Of a stretch of DNA of 64,000 nucleotides, positions 1 through 14,600 are shown piece after piece. The stretch spans positions 71,222,314 to 71,286,313 of the forward strand of contig CM051521.1 of assembly GCA_028015205.1 (NCBI GenBank). The letters run 5' to 3'. This stretch comes from Mytilisepta virgata (taxonomy: Eukaryota; Mollusca; Bivalvia; Mytilida; Mytilidae). The position numbers and the translations under genes were made by a program. How positions within the stretch are numbered: the stretch's first letter is position 1; every line of letters begins with the position of its first letter. The notes under the pieces were generated by a model. It saw only the letters and a list, made by a program, of their open reading frames with translations. It was not told where the DNA came from and did no database searches.

Positions 1-1231
1 GGTTATTGCCCTTGAATTGGTAATTTTAACAAAATTTGGCAGTTTTAGGTTATTATCTTCAATATTATTATAGATAAAGACAAATGTAAAAATCAAAAAT
101 GTTCATCAAAGTAAGATCTACAAATAAGTCAACATGACCAAAATCATTGATTGATCCCTTATAGGAGTTTTTGCCCTTTAAAGACGGCATCCGGCATAAA
201 CTTTCCTTTAAAGATCTTCTCTGGCCAATTGGGACCAAACTTTGGTGGAATGGTCCTTGGCTGGCCCCCTTCCAAATTTATATCCGGCATCCACGACTTC
301 CAAGGACATGGCTGCTGTTACTAAAAATAGAAAAAAGGGGGGATGAATTTAAAAAATCTTCTTTCATGAAATTACAATGCCAATTTAAACCAATCTTGGC
401 AGTAATGGTCCTTAGGAGGTTCTCTTTCAGAAATATGTCTGATGACCCAGACTGTTAACCAAGATGGCTGCCACAGCCAAACTTAGTTTAACATAGGAAC
501 CTATGGGAAAATTCATTGAAAAGTCTTCTTGTCTGATACCACTTGACCAATTGGAACCAGACTTGGCAGCAATGGTCCTGAGATGGTGCTCTTTCAGAAA
601 TATGTCTGATGACTGGGACTGTCAACCAATATGGCCGCCACAGCCGAACTTTGTTTTACATAGGACCCTACGGGAAATTCACTCAAAAATCTTCTTGTCT
701 GAAACCTGATTTAGCCAATTAGAACTAGACTTCGTAGCATTGGTCCTTAGATGGTCCTCTTTCAGAATTGTATTAACCCAGACTGTCAACCAAGATGGCT
801 GCCACACCTGAACTTAGTTTAACATAGGACCCTATGGGAATATTCATTGAAAAATCTTCTTGTCTGAAACCACTTGACCAATTGGAACCAGACTTTGTAG
901 CCGATCATCTGGATTGTCAACCAAGAGGCCACCACCGCCGAACTTAGTTTAATGTAGGACCCTATATTAAAATTCATTTAACGATCTTCTTTTCTGAAAC
1001 CACTTAGCCAGTTGGAACAAGACTTAGCAATAACGATCCTTAGATGGTTCTCTTTTAGAAATGTGTCCATTGACCTGGACTGTCAACCAAGATGGCTGCC
1101 ACAGCCGAACTTTGTTTAACAGAACCCCATAGAAAAACCAGCCAAATTGACTGCAACACTGGAATGTTTAGTCCTGCTCAAGGTGAAAAGTTAAATCCAG
1201 GTGAGCGATACAGGCTCTAGAGAGCCTCTAG
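1..1231 (+). repeat. A-family hairpin-ended repeat, 5' part outside window
   Basis: Internal tandem units of the A family (caagatggctgccacagcc, aacttagtttaacatagg, accctatgggaaaattcatt, aaatcttcttgtctgaaacc) ending in the diagnostic 3' end ccaggtgagcgatacaggct plus hairpin and CTAG at 1231. Short ORFs within it are repeat artefacts. Confidence 0.85.
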
Positions 1232-1232
1232 T

Positions 1233-2042
1233 TAGCCATGGTGGCCAACAGAAAATAAAACACAAACTTTAATCATCATTCAGACTAAGTATGGCTGTAA
1301 TTGGTTCAGTGGTTTTAGAGGAGATCTTTGAAAAAGTTTACGACGGACGATAGACGAATTGCCATATGATGGCAAAAGCTCACTTGTCCTTTTAGGACAG
1401 GTGAGCTAAAAATCTCCTCTGAAGTCGCTTGTCCATATGGTACAAAACTTGACAGAAAGCATCTGTGGGAGGTCCGCTATAAAGTTTCCTCATTTTGTCC
1501 TGATCGGACGACAAAGGTGGCCGTCATGGGCAATTCTTGTTTCTCATTGGTTGATTAAAATAATTTGCAAATTGGGACCAAACTTTGGCAAAATGGTCCT
1601 TGCATGACCCCCTTTCATATTGTGTCTGGCATCCCCAACTTCCAACCGACATTAGTGCTGTTACTAAAAATAGAAAAAAAGGGAGATGAGTTTCAAAAAT
1701 CTTCTTGTCTGAAACTGCTGAGCCAACTGGAACCAAAATTAGCAGCAATGGTCCTTAGATGGTCCTCTTTCAGAATTGTTTTCGATGACCTGGACGATCA
1801 AACAAGACGGCTGCTACAGCCTAACTGAGTTTAACATAGGACCCTGTGGGAAAATTCATTTAAAAAATCTTCGTCTGAAAGCACTCAGCCAATTAGAACC
1901 AGACTTGGCGGCCATGGTTAATTGATTGTCCTCTTTCAGCATTATGTTTAATTATACAGACGTTTGTTTCTTAGGTGCTTTTATGGCTGTTGATTGGCAA
2001 ATTGAATCCAGGTGAGCGATACAGGCTCCTGGGAGCCTCTAG
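1233..2042 (+). repeat. A-family repeats, one reversed 5' end plus a + copy
   Basis: At 1377-1407 lies a reversed A-family 5' hairpin (agctcac...gtgagct), belonging to a - strand fragment. It is followed by + strand A interior and a 3' end (ggtgagcgatacaggctcct, hairpin, CTAG) at 2042. Confidence 0.75.
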
Positions 2043-2065
2043 TTTATATATTATGCTTCCTTAAT

Positions 2066-2626
2066 ATTTTGCGGGCGAGCATATATTTATCACTTGTCCG
2101 TCTGTCCATCCAAGTAGTTTTGGGATGATAACTTATTAATATTTGAATAAACCTGTCCCATGTTAGAAAACTTGCAGTGAATATTTATTGCAAGGTATTG
2201 TCCGAGTGTTGTAACTTTGATGCCGATTGGAAATCCTAGATTTAAATTGATCTTAGGTGTTTCTCTTTTATAACTGTATCCATTGTCACCAAATATTAAC
2301 TTAAATGATAAAATCAGTTGAGTTATACATGCTCATAGGAGCCTCTTGTTTCATTGCACACAGTATTTTGATGATTAGGTTTTGGCTTCATGATAACTAG
2401 CATACCTATTGGCTGTTGATCAAAAGATGCACATTGTAGTGAAGAAATTTATTATTATTTGTTTTCAAATAAGGTGAATCTTACTTATATTTGAGATCAT
2501 CCATGATAAGGAAATGAAAATATGCAATCTTGGTAAAAAAATACTTTGGAAAAATCACTGTCTTGAATTACTTGTGAATGATGTATCAAAATGAGAATAT
2601 TGATTTGTTAGTTTTCCTACTTTCAG
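2066..2626 (+). repeat. Diverged A-like copy then unique intron
   Basis: 2066-2350 has a decayed A-like 5' end (gcgggcgagcatatatttatc, GTCC-rich start) and 3' end (tgctcataggagcctcttgtt). From 2351 to exon a nothing is recognised; it is AT-rich intron. Confidence 0.5.
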
Positions 2627-2697
2627 TGCAGTGTTTAAAGTGCAAGGAGAGATCAAATACATATGATCCATTAATGGACATCAGTTTGGATATAAAG
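2627..2697 (+). CDS. USP36: USP36 exon a: first zinc-knuckle CxxC
   Basis: A 71-nt exon between acceptor ...ctactttcag and donor AAAG|gtatat. The first two bases complete a codon from an exon outside the window, so that intron is phase 1. The reading [14 protein letters not shown] matches the USP36/42 stretch with the first CxxC of the fingers subdomain followed by the conserved TYDP. It ends DISLDIK in phase 0. No further catalytic-domain exon was recognised in positions 1-2626. Confidence 0.9.
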
Positions 2698-5600
2698 GTA
2701 TATTTTAATTATCAAACTGTAGTTTGAAAGTATTTATGTAGAGAAGGAGATTCCTTTTTGCCAGTCTATAATCTGACATATTTATACATTTACAAATATT
2801 AAGGTCAATTTTTTTCATGGCGAAGGGATACTTCCTGTCACCTTTGTTATCTTGATGAGTGCTTTCAGTAATATTTCAACAGATTTCTTCTATAATTTAA
2901 GATTTTTGAGATATCCATGATATCAGGGTTAAAAGGCCCAAAAAAGCAATGTGGCTTGATGTTGGTGTCTGGTGTCCATTGTTCGCCTCTGCCGTCAAGC
3001 GTAAACTTTTCAAGATTTTCTCAGAAACCACTGGCCCAATTGGGACCAAATGTTGGTGGAATGGACCTTGGATGGCCCATTCCAAAATTGTAATTGGCAT
3101 CCTTGACCTCCAATTTGACATGGCTGCTGTTGCTAAAAACATAGGACCCTATGGGAAAATGCTTTTAAAAATGTTCTAGTCTTAAACCCCTTATCCAATT
3201 GGAATCTGGTCTTTAGAATGTCCTCCTTTAGAGTTGCGTCCAATGACCCAGACTGCCACATAGGACACTATGGGAAAATTTAATTTGTAAATCTTCATGT
3301 CTTAAAACACTTGGCAATTTGGAGCCAGTGTTCATAGTAGTGGTCCTTAGATGGTGCTCTTTCAGAATTGTGTTTAATGACTGTTAACTAAGTTGGCCAC
3401 CACAGCCAAACTTTGTTTAACATAGGACCCTTTGGGAAAACCAGCCAAGATGACTGCTAAACTAGAATATTTAGTCTTGCTCAAGGTGGACCAGTTAAAT
3501 TCAGGTGAGCGATACCGGCTCTTGAGAGCCTCTAGTTTTATTAGCTCACCTGGCTATTGCCAGGGTGAGCTTTTGCCGTCACTTGGCGTCCGTCGTCCGT
3601 CCGTTGTTCGTCCATCGTCCGTCCGTCCATCGTTAGCTTTTCATTCAAACATCTTCTCCTCAGGCCAATTCCAACCAAACTTTGCATGAGTGATGTATGG
3701 AAGGTCCTCAACAAAGTTTCCTCATTTACTTCTGATTGGTCAAGAAACATGGACACTGGAGGCAATTCTTGTTTCTGATTGGCTGATTTTCAAAAATCTT
3801 CTCCTCTGAAACCGTTGGGCTGATTGGTTTGAAACTTATAGGAATGATCTATGACATGTCTTCTACAAACGTTCCTCAATTTATTTTGATCTGACATCTG
3901 CCGTAGCTAAAAATAGAATATAGGGGTGCATGTGTTGTTTTTGGCTTATAACTTAAAAACCGTTACAGATATAAAAAATCGGGGTAAAATTGATCAGCAT
4001 GACAAGATCTACCTACCCTGAAATTTTGAAGGAAATCCCAAAACCAATTTAGGAGTTATTGCCCTTTTTTCGTCAAATTTTCAAAATTTAACATTTGTCG
4101 TCATTTATCTCCAAAACTATTTGAGATAGAAGTGAAATGTAAATTTGAAAAATGTTTGCCATGTTGAGATCTACATACCCTGAAATTTTAAAGGAAATCC
4201 CAAAACCCATTTAGGAGTTATTGCCCTTTTTTCGTCAAATTTTCAAAATTTAACATTTGTCGTCATTTATCTCCAAAACTATTTGAGATAGAAGTAAAAT
4301 GTAAATTTGAAAAATGTTTGCCATGTTGAGATCTACATACCCTGAAATTTTAAAGGAAATCCCAAAACCCATTTAGGAGTTATTGCCCTTTTTTCGTCAA
4401 ATTTTCAAAATTTAACATTTTTTGTCATTTATCTCCAAAACTATTAGAGATAGAAGTGAAATGTAAATTTGAAAAATGTTTGCCATGTTGAGATCTACAT
4501 ACCCTGAAATTTTAAAGGAAATCCCAAAACCCATTTAGGAGTTACTGCCCTTTTTATACGACCGCAAAATTTTATGACGTTGGCGCCGTCGTCCGGCCTC
4601 GTCGTCCGGCGTCGTCGTCGTCCAAAGACATTTGGTTTTCACACTATAACTTTAGTATAAGGTAATAGAAATCTATGAAATTTAAACACAAGGTTTATGA
4701 CCACAAAAGGAAGGTTGGGATTGATTTTGGGAGTTTTGGTCCCAACAGTTTAAGAATTAGGTTCCAAAAAAGGGCCCAATAAGCATTTTTCTTGGTTTTC
4801 ACACAATAACTCTAGTATAAGTAAATAGAAATCTATGAAATTTTAACACAAGGTTTATGACCACAAAAGGAAGGTTGGGATTGTTCTTGGGAGTTTTTAT
4901 CCCAACAGTTTAGGAATAAGGGGCTAAAAAAGGGCCCAAATAAGCATTTTTCTTGGTTTTTGCACAATAACTTTAGTATAAGTAAATAGAAATCTGTTTA
5001 ATTTAAACACAAAGTTTATGACCACAAAAGGAAGGTTGGGATTGATTTTGGGAGTTTTGGTCCCAGGAATTAGGGGCCAAAATGGTCCAAAATTAAATTT
5101 TGTTTGATTTCATCGAAAATTGAACTATTGGGGTTCTTTGATATGCCGAATCTAACTGTGTATTTAGATTCTTAATTTTTGGTCCTGTTTTCAAATTGGT
5201 CTACATTAAGGTCCAAAGGGTCCAAAATTAAACTTAGTTTGATTTTAACAAAAATTGAATTTTTGGGGTTCTTTGATATGCTGAATCTAAACATGTACTT
5301 AGTTTTTTTATTATGGGCCCAGTTTTCAAGTTGGTCCAAATCGGGGTCCAAAATTAAACTTTGTTTGATTTCAACAAAAATTGAATATTCTTCGATATGC
5401 TGAATCTAACCATGTATTTAGATTTCAGGTTAATGGACAATTACTTAAGTACAAAACATAATTTAAAAGGCAGTGTAAGGTTGGTAATTGAAACTCATTT
5501 GAATATCTCACCTAAACTGCTTTTAAATTATTTATATTGGAAATTTGCCAAAAAACTTTATTATTAATAAATTCCATTGGATATTTGCCAATAACTTTAG

Positions 5601-8600
5601 TTTAATGAACTTCATTTGAAATTTGCCAATATAAAAATTAAAATGTTGCTGATGAAACTTTTTTGTTTATCTCACCTAAACTGCTATTAAATTATGTATA
5701 TTGGAAATTTGCCAAAAACTTTATTATTAAATTTCTGATTTATATATAAAAGCAAATAATAATGATAAGGCAAGAGATACACACCAAACAGGATGTGTAA
5801 ATTATTATAATAAGTATTGTGCAATAGCAAGAAATTTTCAATTGCACAGTATTGCACAATAGCAAGAAATCTTCAATTGCACAGTATTGCGCAATAGCAA
5901 AAAATCTTCAATTGCACAGTATTGCGCAATAGCAAGAAATTGATATTTGGGCCCAGTTATCAAATTGGTCCATTGAGGTTTAAAGGGTCCAAAATTGAAC
6001 TTTATTTGATTTCATCAAAAATTGAACTGTTGGGGTTCTTTGATATGCCAAATCTAACCGTGTATTTAGATTCTTAATTTTTGGTCCCGTTTTCAAATTG
6101 GTCTACATTAAGGTCCAAAGTGTCCAAAATTAAACTTAGTTTGATTTTAACAAAAATTGAATTCTTGGGGTTCTTTGATATGCTGAATCTAAACATGTAC
6201 TTAGTTTTTTGATTATGGGCCCAGTTTTCAAGTTGGTCCAAATCGGGGTCCAAACTTGGGGCTCTTTGAAATGCTGAATCTAAACATGTATTTAGATTTT
6301 TGATTATGGGCCCAGTATTAAGTTGGTACAAATTAACAAAAATTGAATATATGGGGTTCTTTGATATCCTGAATATAACTGTGTATTTAGATTTTTGGAT
6401 TTTGGGCCTTGTGTTTAAATTTATCCACATTGAGGTCCTTAACGTCCAAAATGAAACTTTGTTTGATTTCATTAAAAATTGAATTATGGGGGTTCTTTGA
6501 TACAACTGTTCAGGGTTCGACCTCTGCGGTCGTATCAAGCTGCGCCCAGCAGAGCATTTTATTTTGTCAAATAAATTTTTCCTGAACAATTAAACGAATT
6601 GCAACAAACATGGTCAAATGCTTGATTAATTGTCCAATGAAAACCAGACTCCAGGTGAGCGATACAGGCTCTGGTGAGCCTCTTTGTTTTTCATGCAATT
6701 CTTATGGGGATTTTTTCTTTTAATTCACCTTAATGAGTGCTTCATTAGTATATATTGCAACAAATTATTTTTTAATCTTTTATTGTTTCCGAGTTCAAAG
6801 AGTCAAAGTAAACAATTTTGGAACATAAAATTTTTATTTTTCATAGGGATTTTTGCTCATCTGGCCTAAAGTGAGATATTCTCATCACTGTGTCCGTCGT
6901 CATTGTAAACTTTTCACATTTTCATCAACTCCTCTGAAACCGCTGAGCCAATTTAAACCAAACTTTAATTGAATGGTCATTGGATGGTCCCCTTTAATAT
7001 ATATGTTCGGTTTTCCCATTCGCCATCCAATATGGCTGCCATGGTCGGACATAGTTTAACATTAGACCCTATGGGAATTTTAACATTATAGTTATCTTCT
7101 CTGAAACCACTAGGCCAATTTGAACCAAACTTTGGTGAAATGGTCCTTGGGTGGCCGCATTTAAAACTTGTGTTAGGTTTCCCAAAAAGCCATTCAACAT
7201 GGCTGCCATGGCCTTACTTAGTTTAACATTGAGCCTATGGGGATTTTACATTTTCTCCAACTCCTATTAAACTGCTGGGCATATTTAAACCTAAGTTACT
7301 GGAATGGTTCTTAGATGGTCCCCTTTAAAATAGTTGTTTAGTTTTCTTTGGTGCCATCCAATATGGCTGCCATGGACAGACTTAGTTAACATTAGACTAT
7401 ATGGGAATTTTAACTTCTCTGAGACCACTGAGCCAATTTGAACCAAACTGATGAAATGGAATTTTCCAAAAAATAAAACTTTCCACTAGCATTTGCAGTT
7501 TGTGAATTATTTTTGCAAGTTTAAGGCAGCCATTTTTGGGAGAAGAGGATTAATTTAATATTTTTATTCTAGTAGTAATGATTGAATACTCTGCATTTTG
7601 ATACCAATAATCACCTGTAAAAAATATTCAGAATTGATGCAGGCCCTTCTCGAAATAAATTATATAAAAAAAAAGAGAAAGAAAAAATTGGAAGAATTCA
7701 TTTGCTTTTAAAAATTGATTAGTTTTTTAAAGGAGTCTGCATGAATTCGTCAGTATTTGTTATATTTTGGTAAATATTTCATTTCCATTCCGGATTCGAT
7801 TTGTAGTTTGCTACACTTAAATTTATATCCTGCTGTTAAATCCATGTGAGCAATACAGGCTATTGAGAGCCTTTAGTTTCTTTTCATCATCTTGATGAGT
7901 GTTTTCAGAATTATGTCAACAGATTTTTCCTATGATTACAGTTTTCGAGATATAGGGGGTTTAAGTTTGTTTTTGTTTTTCATCTGGTTTTTGTGGCAGG
8001 TCTTATATTTCTGTGTAATTTATTATCCAAAACTTAATTCGGTCAAGCATAATAGTGTGTCCACACTTACTTGATGACTTGTTGCAGTAGTATCATGCTG
8101 CACTTAGCTTCATTTGCTCATTGTTGCACGGCTTACAGTGAATTCAAGCCAAGTTATCTTGTTTTTTGTATTGCAATATTAGATGTGTTAGTTCTCATCA
8201 TAGCATACCACAAGCATACTAAATGAGAGAAACAAGAAGCATAACTTACAGGTAACAAATAATTTTAAAAAAGTACATATTTTGTAGAATGTGTCAACAC
8301 TGGAGAAAGCATTTGAGAAGTATGTTTATCCAGAGATGCTGGACAATGACAATGCATATATGTGTACAAAGTAAGTCAGGGATTTTGTTTCCCTCATAGA
8401 TTTCTGTCAATCGTGTTATGAAGTAATTATTATATCCCCACTTTGTAAATTGGAGGAATATAGTGATGGGGGAGTCCATTCTTTCGTCTGTCTGTCTGTC
8501 TATCCGTCCGTCTGTCCGATAACAATATGTTCCACTTGTATAGCTACAACTCCTCCTTAACCACATATATGACATACTATAATTTAATGAAACTTTTTTT

Positions 8601-11600
8601 CAGATTCTTTATCATATAATGCCATTGTGCACCTCCAATTTTGTTTGTGGCCAAAATCATCAAAATCATTTTTAGCTCACCTGTCCTAAAAGGAAGTGAG
8701 CTTTTAGCATCACTTCTTCTCCTCTGAAACCGTAAAGCCAAATGAACTGAATTTTGGTATGGAGCATCTATGAAAGGTCCTTTACAAACCTTGCATAAAT
8801 TATCAAAGTACGTGAAACAAAATGGCCACCAAGAGCCTTTATATGTTCTCATTGGTCAAATTTTTAAATTCTTCTCCTCTGAAACCGTTTTGCCAAATGA
8901 ACTTATACTTGGAATGAAGCATCTATGGAAGGGTATTTACAATGTTTCCAGAAATCAATCTAGTCCATCAAATCAAATCAAAAGTTTGTGACTCACAGGT
9001 GAGCGATACAGGCTCAGCCCTCAGAGCCTCTTATCTGTTTTACTTTTGGAAAGAGGGGGGGAGGGGGTGGGGTATCCATATTGTATCAGCAACTCCTCAT
9101 TAACCACTTATCATAATTTATTGAAACTTTCTCAGATTCTTAACCATATAATGCCATTGTGCACCTCCTATTTTGTTTAATGGTCAAAATCATTTTTGGG
9201 GTTTCTTTTGCCAAAACAAGGACTTAACAAAACATGGATTTCTTCCATCCAACTACCTATTTTGTATCCACAACTCCTCCTAAACCACTTATCATTATTT
9301 AATGGAACTTTCTCAGATTTTTAACCATATAATGCCATTGTGCAGCTCCTGTTTTGTTTATTGGTCAAAATCATTTTTGTGGTATCTTTTTCCAAAACAA
9401 GGTCTTGCCAAAACATGGATTAGGACGTTGCAAGCGGCCTGGGTATCATTTTGTGAGCTTTGATCACAGTACCTCTAGTGTTAAACTTGTGTCTGTTTCT
9501 AAATATTGAAAATGCTTAATTGAAAAGGTTTGTGTATTTTAAATCAACAGCACAACAAAATAGATTTGACTTTGTAAATGGGAAATCTTCATGTTTTGCA
9601 GCCTATTACCATATATATTCTTACTCCTTATTTGAAGACGCATTCATTGATGTATATTCAGGGTGCATTGGAGGATATGCCCCACCCCCTGAGAACAGAT
9701 TTGTTTTTGTGACTGAAACCTTTGAGATCCCCAACCTCCTGAAAATATACTTGTCTTTTATAACTATGAAACCTTTTAAATCCATACCTTATTACCAATA
9801 CTTGCTCCTTGTGAGAAGACAGATTCAAGGAGTTACAAAAGTTTCTTGTACAGTAGCTTATGATAAAGAACATCGTTTGGGAGACTTAGTGTTGCCATCA
9901 AAACAGTTGTTAATTTTTTTTTTGGCCTTGCCATTATGTGGTTGGGGCCATATAGTTTTACCCCTGTCTGTCATGCCGTCATTCCGGAATGAACACCTTT
10001 CCGGACTTTTTGTCTAAACGCCTTCAGATATTGAGCTGATTTTTGTTTTGCTTTAGACAAAAATTTGCGGAGGCGAGATTAAGGTATTGCTTTCCGTCGG
10101 CGATGGCGGCATAAACTTTTTTTAAAACGTTCATAAATTTGCACATGTAATACCTACAATTAAGATTTATGGTCCACAAGGTAGCTTATCGTAGAAGGTT
10201 TGCCGCAGTATACTTGTCTTCCTCATTTTTGCCGAGCCTGCGACTTTAGTCGCAGAAAGCTTGACATAGGGATAGTGATCCGGCAGCGGCGGCGTTAACT
10301 CATTTCTTAAAAGCTTTATATTTTAGAAGGTGGAAGACCTGGATGCTTTATACTTTGTATATAGATGCCTTATGTTACGAAGTTTCCGTCTGTCATATGT
10401 ACATTGTCCTTGACCTCATTTTCATGGTTCAGTGACTACTTGAAAAAAAGTTAAGATTTTATTTAATGTTAATTTCTCTCTTATTATTAGTAATAGGATA
10501 ACTATATTTGGTATGTGCATACCTTGCAAGGTCCTCATCCCCATCAGACAGTTTTCAATTGACCTCGACTCCATTTCACGGATCAGTGAACAAGGTTAAG
10601 TTTTGGTGGTCAAGTCCATTTCTCAGATACTATAAGCAATAGGTCTAGTATATTTGGTGTATGGAAGGATTGTAAGGTGTACATGTCCAGCTGGCAGGTG
10701 TCATCTGACCTTGACCATGTTGACCTCAGTTTCATGGTTCAGTGGTTATAGTTAAGTTTTTGTGTTTTGGCCTGTTTTTCGAATACTGTATGCAATAGGT
10801 CTACTATATTTGGTGTATGGAAGGATTGTAAGGTGTACATGCCCAACTGGCAGGTGTCATCTGACCCTGACCTCATTTTCATGGTTCAGTGGTTATATTT
10901 AAGTTTTTGTGTTTTGCTCTGTTTTTCGAATACTGATAGCATTTACTTTCATTAGAAATACAAGACAGGCGAGACATTTTTGTGTGTCCACTCTTGTTAT
11001 TGTTTACTGGCTTCATAAACATGAATTTAAAATCTGCATCCAGGTTTCCTGGTTAAATCCATTTCTCAGCAACTGTAATACCTAGGCCAACCATATTTGG
11101 TCTATAGATAGTTCTTAGTGGGTACATGCCAGTCTTACACCTGGCTTGGGACCTTGACCTCAATTTCATGCTCAAGTGACTTTGTCACTTTTTCGTAGTC
11201 AAGTCCATTTCTCAGAAACTGTAATACCTAGGCCAACTATATTTGGTCTATAGATAGTTCTTGGTGGGTACATGCCAGTCTGACACCTGGCTTGGGACCT
11301 TGACCTCAGTTTCATCTTTGAGTGACTTTGTCACTTTTTCGTGGTTAAGTCCATTTCCCAGAAACTGTAATACCTAGTCCCACTGTATTTGGTCTTTTGA
11401 GAGTTATTGATGGGTACATGCCAGTCTGACACTTGCCTCTGGACCTTGACCTCTGATGAGTGACTTTCATCCAAGTTTCTTGATTAAATTCATTTTTCAA
11501 CAACTGTAATACCTAGACCTACTGTATTTGGTCTATTGACAGTTCTTGGTGGGTGCATGCCAGTCTGACACTTGTCTCCGGACTTTGACCTCAATTTCAT

Positions 11601-14600
11601 GGTTGAGTGACTTTCATCCCAATTTCTTGATTAAGTCCTTTTTTCAGCAACTGTACTACCTAAACCCGTCCGTATATGGTCTATAGATAGTTCTTAGTGG
11701 ATACATGTAAGTATGACACCTGTTTTTGGAGTTTGACCTCATTTACATGCTTGAGTGACTTGTCACATTTTCGAGATTAGGTCCATTTCCCAGTAACTTT
11801 AATACCTAGACCCATCATATTTGGTCAATAGATAGTTCTTAGTGGATACATGTTGGTATGACACCTGCCTTTTGACCTTGAACTCAATTTCTTTTAATGC
11901 ATTTACCTTTGACTTGCAAAATGTCGGGTGTCAGATAATCATTATTCTGTGTCCATGTGCATATTAGGCGAGACATGTAGTGTGTCCACTCTTGTTGGTA
12001 TGCGAGTCTACCACAATGAGTTACAGATTGAGTTTACGTTCCCTTCCACGCCGCTGATTTTTGCCGAAATTACGGGCTTTGAAATTTTTTTAGCTCACCT
12101 GGCCTAAAAGCCATGTGAGATTTTTCCATCACTTTGCGTTTGTTGTCTGTCTGTCCACATTTCACATTTTCATCTCTGAAACCACCAGTCCAAATTCAAC
12201 CAAACTTGGCAGGAATGATCTGTACAAAATTTATGTTTTTTGTGCCAATGGGATATCAACATGGCTACCAGGGACAGATAATTCATTCTGATTGGATTTA
12301 TCTTCAAAGCTCTTCTTGTCAGAAACTGCTGAGCCAATTCAATTGATTTGTTGCATGAATGATCCTTGGATGAACCTATACAAAATTTATGTTATCTGTG
12401 CCGATCGAAAATTCAAGATGGCCACCACAGCTGGACTAAGTTTATCATTGGACCCTATGAGGAAATTTGTATAAAGGTCTTCTTGTCAGAAACTACCAAA
12501 CCAATTGAAATGTTTTATGTATTAACAAGCATTGGATGAATCTCTACAAAAAATATGTTTATTGTGCCTATGGAAATTCAAGATGGCCGCCACAGCTGGA
12601 CTTAGTTTAACATTGGAGCCCATATGAATTGTGTACAAAGATCTTCTTGTCAGAAATTACCAAGCCAATTGAAATGTTTTTGATGTGTGAAAGATCATTT
12701 GATAGACCACAAAAGGTATGTTTTTTGTGCCTCTTGGATATTCAACATTGCTACCAGGGGCAGATAATTCGTTCTGATTGGACTTACCTTTAAAGCTCTT
12801 CTTGTCAGAAACTACGGAGCCAATTGAAATGTTTTTATATATGAACAAGCATTTGATGAACCTCAAAACATTTTATGTTTTGTGCTGATCTGAAATTCAA
12901 AATGGCAACCACAGCCGGACTTAGTTTAAAATTGGACCCTATGGGTAATTTTGTAGAAAGGTCTTGTCAGAAACTAGCAAGGCAATTGAAATGTTTTTAA
13001 TATTTGAATGATTATTTGATGGACCATGACAAAATGTTTTAAGTGCCGATCGGAAATTCAATATGGCTGCCACAGCCAAACTTAGTTTAACATTGAAACC
13101 TATGGGAAATTTGTACAAATTATCATAATCCTCTCAAAATTGCCATTGAAACCATTTGTTAACATTATACGTTCAGTCATTTTTGCCACATTCAACAGGA
13201 AATTTTAACTCACACCGACAAATGTAATTTAGAATCTAAAATTTAATTAAGAAATATGACAAGGAAAAACTTTTCCTATATATGGGCACAATATCATTCA
13301 AAAAGTAGTGGCCTCAACAGTTTCAACTCGGATCAGAATAGAATCAGTTCATGATTCATGGGTGAGAGCTTTCAAATTAGTTTGACAGTCATTAGATTTT
13401 TGTGCATCAGCTGATATGCATTTTGTTACTGTTTCTGTTTTGATTCTTATTTATATGATATGGGGGTTAAGGAATCATACCACAAGAACATACAAAGAGG
13501 AAACAAAAATTGTGCTGAAAGGTCACAATAGGATCTTAGTCTTTCACTGTGGTGGGGAGAATGTGAGCTTCCTCATTAAAGGTTCTATCATGATATTTGG
13601 TAAGATGATTTGTTACATACCATCACAGTTTTAATATGTTGTTTATTTTTTAAGGAAGTAATAGTATGTTATACATATTATGCATGTATTTTTTGGCCGG
13701 ATTACCCAGAGCGAAATCCGGGTTATAGTATAGTGAATGTCATACTTTCTGGCGGGCGGGCAGGTTTGGGAAAAGTAGGGTACCTTATTTTGTGTTATCA
13801 GCTCCCCCAACAGTTTTCCAGAGCCTTCAAACTTGGTAGAATGTTTGTACAGTCAAACCTGCCCTAATGGTCACCTTTATTAAGCAGCCCCTGCCTTCAG
13901 CGGTCGTCCTGGAGTCCGGCCAAAGAGTTTAACGTGTTAATTTAACTTGAATAAGCGGTCACCTGTCTTACGCGGCCAGCGGTCACAACAAATGGTATCC
14001 AATCTTGAAATTTACCTAAATTAAGCAGTTATTTACCTTTCTATACATGTTAAAATCATCGTTGATTGACTTTCAAATCATCTTTAATTAATGACAGAGC
14101 TTAATTGTCATTCAAATTGTCAATCTCATCGTTTATTTAGGTTCGATTGTGGAAAAAAACATCGTTTCATTCAGTCGAACCGCCATGTTTTGTATGTTAG
14201 ACAACGATAATATCTTGATCGTTCCGGACCGGAAAGCAAAATCCGAATTTGTCGCTCAGTGTAAAACATGATTAAACGGTCACCTGTTCTATGCGGCCAC
14301 TTTACTTTTGTCCCAATTGTGGCCGTTAAAAGCAGGTTTGACTGTATATATATTGGACATATGCACCTCCTATTATGGATACATTAGGAACACTTTTGCA
14401 GAATTCCCAGTTGCTGTAACATTACATATTCTTATAAGCTTCATTTCATCAGTTACAATAACATTTACAAATTTCCACTTCTTAGTCATTATTAAGTAAT
14501 GTAACCTAGCCATTTGATTCTTTGACCCATTTTCTTATGAAGAGAATAAGTTTTTATCCTTTACTTTCAGTGGTATATATTGGAGAAGGAAGATGGGCAG

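Noticed and set aside
3965..4550. CRISPR-like regular repeats
   Set aside because: Units are ~162 bp, adjacent without spacers, and lie in eukaryotic intronic DNA.
6074..6589. 171-residue antisense ORF
   Set aside because: It lies wholly in the ~125-bp array of a B element and is itself internally repetitive. The same strings recur at 36228-36524 and 37294-37590. No start, splice or family support.
13416..13634. 72-residue sense ORF considered as an upstream USP exon
   Set aside because: It does not match the USP fold, and exons b and c already join in phase around it.
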